Part shown: one piece after another, positions 5,228 to 7,130 of the stretch
Layout: each line of letters starts with the position of its first letter
Numbering within the stretch: the stretch's first letter is position 1
Assembly (NCBI GenBank): GCA_016195585.1
Contig: JACPZJ010000027.1
Span: 1 to 7,130 of the forward strand
Length of the DNA: 7,130 nucleotides
Source: Nitrospirota bacterium
GTDB taxonomy: Bacteria; Nitrospirota; CAKKRA01; 9FT-COMBO-42-15
Direction: 5' to 3'
Translations under genes and position numbers: made by a program
The notes under the pieces: model-generated
Told to the model about the DNA's origin: nothing
Databases searched by the model: none
What the model saw: only the letters and a program-made list of their open reading frames with translations

Positions 5228-6476
5228 GCCTGCTTAATGCCTCCTCTTTTGAAATAGCCTTGCGCCATAACAGATCAGATGTCATGGCTGTAAAGGTATT
5301 TGCAACTGCAATTATCCTTGAAAGGCGCGGTATCTCATTTCCTTTAAGCCCCTCAGGATAACCTGAGCCGTCATATCTTTCATGGTGAGAGCGGATGATA
5401 GGACTGAGATGCTGGAGGGCGGAGACATTTTCTATTATTTCAGCGCCCGTGATGGGATGCTGTTTTACTACCAGCCATTCTTCCGGGGTAAGCGCGCCGG
5501 GCTTGTTTAGAATGATCTCCGGGATTGTTACAATACCTATATCATGCAGGAGGCTTGCCAGCCGCAGGGCCTCCTTATCGCCATCATTAAGATAAAGGGC
5601 GTGGGCCATCAGAGCGGCATAATTTTTTACCTTTTCCGAATGGCTGTGAAAACACGATGTCTTTAAATTTAGGGCAGTAATAATTACATTTATATTATTG
5701 AGGTCGCTATTTAGCATCGCAGCAATCTCCATGGGGTTGGTTTCAAACTGCGCCTTCAGGACATCGCTGTAAAGATGCACCTGATTTCTGCCGGCCTCCT
5801 TTGATACATACAGGGCTTGATCAGCCCCCTTAATCAGTTCACTTGGGATTCGCGCGCAAAGAGGGAAAGAGGCAATCCCAATACTGACTGTAAGTCCTAT
5901 TTCTTTTCCATCAGGCAGTAAGAAGATGGTCTGGGCGATTGCCCTTCTCAGGCGATCTCCAACTAACTTGACTCCGCTGGCATCTGTCTCTGGCAGCAGG
6001 ATTGCAAACTCCTCACCGCCATATCTCGCCACAAGGTCTACAACACGAAGCTGATCCTTTAATATGCCTCCCATAGACCTGAGGACAGCATCTCCTGACT
6101 GGTGGCCATGGGTGTCATTGACCCATTTAAAGTGGTCAATATCTATCATAAGGAGAGAAAAGCTGCGATGGTAGCGGCTGGAACGGGCAGCCTCCTTAGT
6201 CAATTCTTCCATAAAGACGCGGCGGTTTGTGAGCCCTGTAAGGCTGTCTGTAGTTGCAAGCTTGACTGTATTTGCATAGAGCCGGGCATTCTCTATAGCA
6301 GCGGCAGACTGAAGCGCAAGCATAAGGAGAATGTCCTCATCTTCCTGAGTAAAAGTTTTTTCACCCTCTTTATCAACTGCAAAGAGGCCGCCGATAACCT
6401 TATTTTTTAAAATCAGGGGAACACCTAAAAGGCTTCCAATAAACAAGACGGATGGAAACGCCATCCTGCAGGACAA
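5154..6476 (-). CDS. GGDEF/HD-GYP c-di-GMP signalling protein, C-terminal part of a disrupted gene (partial GAF + GGDEF + HD-GYP)
   Basis: 440 codons from TTG 6476, which is only the first start-like codon after the break, not a proven start. Residues about 14-68 are the second half of a GAF domain ('LLGVPLILKNKVIGGLF', then 'FTQEDEDILLMLALQSAAAIENARLY'). A GGDEF diguanylate cyclase follows (about 76-236): 'DSLTGLTNRR', 'IDIDHFKWVND', GGEEF (153-157) and an RVVD inhibitory c-di-GMP site (144-147) five residues before it, all intact. Residues about 272-436 are an HD-GYP domain with HD (311-312), H340, and 'HHERYDGSGYP' (364-374). It is altered, however: HDIGK reads HDIGI, and the metal-ligand Asp of 'VAD' is N393. 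Cyclase activity looks possible; phosphodiesterase activity is doubtful. The 3' end overlaps tatC on the opposite strand by 74 nt. Confidence 0.85.
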   Translation of the reverse strand: MSCRMAFPSVLFIGSLLGVPLILKNKVIGGLFAVDKEGEKTFTQEDEDILLMLALQSAAAIENARLYANTVKLATTDSLTGLTNRRVFMEELTKEAARSSRYHRSFSLLMIDIDHFKWVNDTHGHQSGDAVLRSMGGILKDQLRVVDLVARYGGEEFAILLPETDASGVKLVGDRLRRAIAQTIFLLPDGKEIGLTVSIGIASFPLCARIPSELIKGADQALYVSKEAGRNQVHLYSDVLKAQFETNPMEIAAMLNSDLNNINVIITALNLKTSCFHSHSEKVKNYAALMAHALYLNDGDKEALRLASLLHDIGIVTIPEIILNKPGALTPEEWLVVKQHPITGAEIIENVSALQHLSPIIRSHHERYDGSGYPEGLKGNEIPRLSRIIAVANTFTAMTSDLLWRKAISKEEALSRLKGLADSQFDPEIVEAFCRISSRL

Positions 6477-6930
6477 CTGATAAAAGCCCCTTTCCCTCAG
6501 GGGGTTCTTTTACTGGAAGGTTATCTAAGGGGATATTGGTTTTAAAATACTGTATCTTCCCTGTTTCAGGATTAAGGATCATCAGGGCTGAAAGTCCGGC
6601 GCTTACAAGAGATGCGGCATGCGAGGCGAGCCGATCCATCAGAGGCTCTATTGCCAGATCAGATACGATGGTTGAAACCGCCTCACGCAAGACAGCCATT
6701 TGATATACCTTTTGACGCTCTTCCCTGTATAACAAACTCTGCTCTGCAAAACGGCTCTTAAGGTTTGCCGCCATATTGTTAAAGGCATTTGCAAGGATAG
6801 AGAGATCATCCTCTGCGTCTGCTTGCAAATTTACATCAAAGTCAGACCTCCCAATCTGCTGCGCAGCGTCAACAATTGCATTGAGAACTGTCCTTGATTT
6901 CAGGCTTAAAGACTGCATAGTTGTCCTCAT
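6400..6930 (-). pseudogene. N-terminal piece of the same broken sensor: HAMP domain and first half of GAF
   Basis: A 176-codon frame. Residues about 14-58 are a HAMP linker ('VLNAIVDAAQQIGRSDFDVNL', then 'AEDDLSILANAFNNMAANL'), followed by a signalling helix (about 59-82) and a GAF first half (about 83-159: 'REAVSTIVSDLAIEPLMDRLA', 'GLSALMILNPETGKI', 'GKGLLSVVLQDGVSIRL'). After residue 159 the frame leaves GAF homology and stops at 6400-6402, while the rest of the GAF continues one frame over. HAMP domains normally follow a transmembrane helix, but here the frame is closed by an in-frame TGA at 6937-6939 inside a hairpin cluster, so the membrane sensor part is gone. The ATG at 6930 has GGGGAG directly against it with no usable spacing. 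Together with the downstream piece this was one receptor gene. Confidence 0.75.
6436..6456 (-). other. Probable deletion/frameshift junction inside the GAF domain
   Basis: On the minus strand GAF homology runs in one frame to 'DGVSIRL' (codons ending near 6450) and resumes in another at 'GSLLGVPL' (from about 6437). Intact relatives usually have some 15-20 residues between these blocks ('.D...hP....p..hp.m.'); here almost none remain. Restoring one frame needs 3n+2 bases, which fits a deletion of roughly 50 nt rather than a single-base slip. Which bases were lost is inferred. Confidence 0.65.
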
Positions 6931-7030
6931 CTCCCCTCACCCCTCTTTGCCAAAGAGGGGAACACACCCCCTTTATCCCCTCTTAATAGAGGGGAAAGTT
7001 TCCCCCTTTGGAAAAGGGGGATTGAGGGGG
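6931..7030. repeat. Cluster of three adjacent G/C-rich hairpins (REP/MITE-like dispersed repeat)
   Basis: Three perfect stems lie in a row: 6940-6948 with 6952-6960 (CCCCTCTTT/AAAGAGGGG, 9 bp), 6977-6983 with 6988-6994 (CCCCTCT/AGAGGGG, 7 bp) and 7001-7009 with 7013-7021 (TCCCCCTTT/AAAGGGGGA, 9 bp). Two GGGGGATT units follow at 7016-7023 and 7026-7033. The arms share a CCCC(T)CTTT theme but are not identical. The cluster ends at the ATG of the truncated HAMP-GAF frame and shares CCCCTCAATCCC with the repeat in tatC. No transposase is present, so movement would have to be in trans. Confidence 0.75.
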
Positions 7031-7058
7031 ATTTTATAAAGAACGAGATACAGCAATT

Positions 7059-7130
7059 ATGGCAACGAACATTGATAATCTTATAGAGCACGGCTGTAGG
7101 ACTGAGAAAAAAGAAAAAATCTGCCGCTCC
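7059..7130 (+). CDS. Possible 5' end of a plus-strand gene running off the window
   Basis: From ATG 7059 the frame stays open for 24 codons to the window end, reading a charged, lysine-rich peptide (MATNIDNLIEHG, then CRTEKKEKICRS). No convincing Shine-Dalgarno precedes it (GAGA at 7045-7048, 10 nt away). The opposite strand is also open here and contains a short hydrophobic run (SMFVAIIAV), which could instead be a remnant of the lost membrane segment of the HAMP receptor. I cannot decide between these from so little sequence. Confidence 0.25.
   Translation, partial: MATNIDNLIEHGCRTEKKEKICRS

Noticed and set aside
6400..6476. Programmed ribosomal frameshifting to join the two halves of the GAF protein
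   Set aside because: No convincing slippery site with a downstream structure is seen in the overlap, and a frameshift would not restore the missing GAF block.
6940..7033. Repeated short units with even-looking spacing that could suggest a CRISPR array
   Set aside because: The units are three different self-complementary hairpins with no constant direct repeat and no spacers of uniform length.
1..7130. Insertion sequence, transposase, tRNA or rRNA genes, phage genes
   Set aside because: No transposase or integrase motifs and no tRNA or rRNA-like segments were seen on either strand; the repeats are non-autonomous.

Overview
The window reads as chromosomal DNA of a Gram-negative, non-Enterobacteria-like bacterium of moderate GC. 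It has abundant AGG/AGA arginine codons, TTG starts backed by Shine-Dalgarno sites, a Tat translocase, an outer-membrane lipoprotein-type gene and c-di-GMP signalling. An uncultivated Nitrospirota or Desulfobacterota-type organism fits, but this placement is an impression from protein style, not a proof.

Layout. 1-228 is the 3' end of a LolA/DUF4292-like lipoprotein gene; a 13-bp perfect hairpin covers its stop codon. 306-904 is a MazEF-type toxin-antitoxin pair: a ribbon-helix-helix antitoxin and a PemK/MazF endoribonuclease, overlapping by 4 nt. 960-2445 holds two minus-strand genes: an unrecognised membrane-anchored or exported protein, and a cysteine-rich YkgJ-like protein with a C-terminal SEC-C zinc knuckle. 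2446-2618 is a divergent promoter region. 2619-5227 is a tight plus-strand operon: tsaB (tRNA t6A synthesis), rimI (N-acetyltransferase), a DUF465/YdcH-like gene, tatA and tatC. 5154-6930 on the minus strand is a broken signalling gene (HAMP-GAF-GGDEF-HD-GYP) whose 3' end overlaps tatC. 6931-7030 is a cluster of three G/C-rich hairpins, and the last 70 bases may begin another gene.

How the parts work together. The tsaB-rimI-DUF465-tatAC block is a housekeeping operon joining tRNA modification, protein acetylation and Tat export, with good ribosome binding sites throughout. The minus-strand signalling gene is decaying. It has lost its transmembrane sensor at a repeat cluster, its GAF domain carries an apparent internal deletion with a frameshift, and its HD-GYP domain has lost a metal ligand, while the GGDEF domain keeps its catalytic and inhibitory motifs. 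The same repeat family that sits at its 5' end also lies inside the N-terminal part of the tatC reading frame.

I did not find a clearly new multi-gene system. The most interesting signals are the decaying c-di-GMP sensor, the repeat element translated inside tatC, a promoter that predicts a leaderless mRNA, and the YkgJ/SEC-C fusion.
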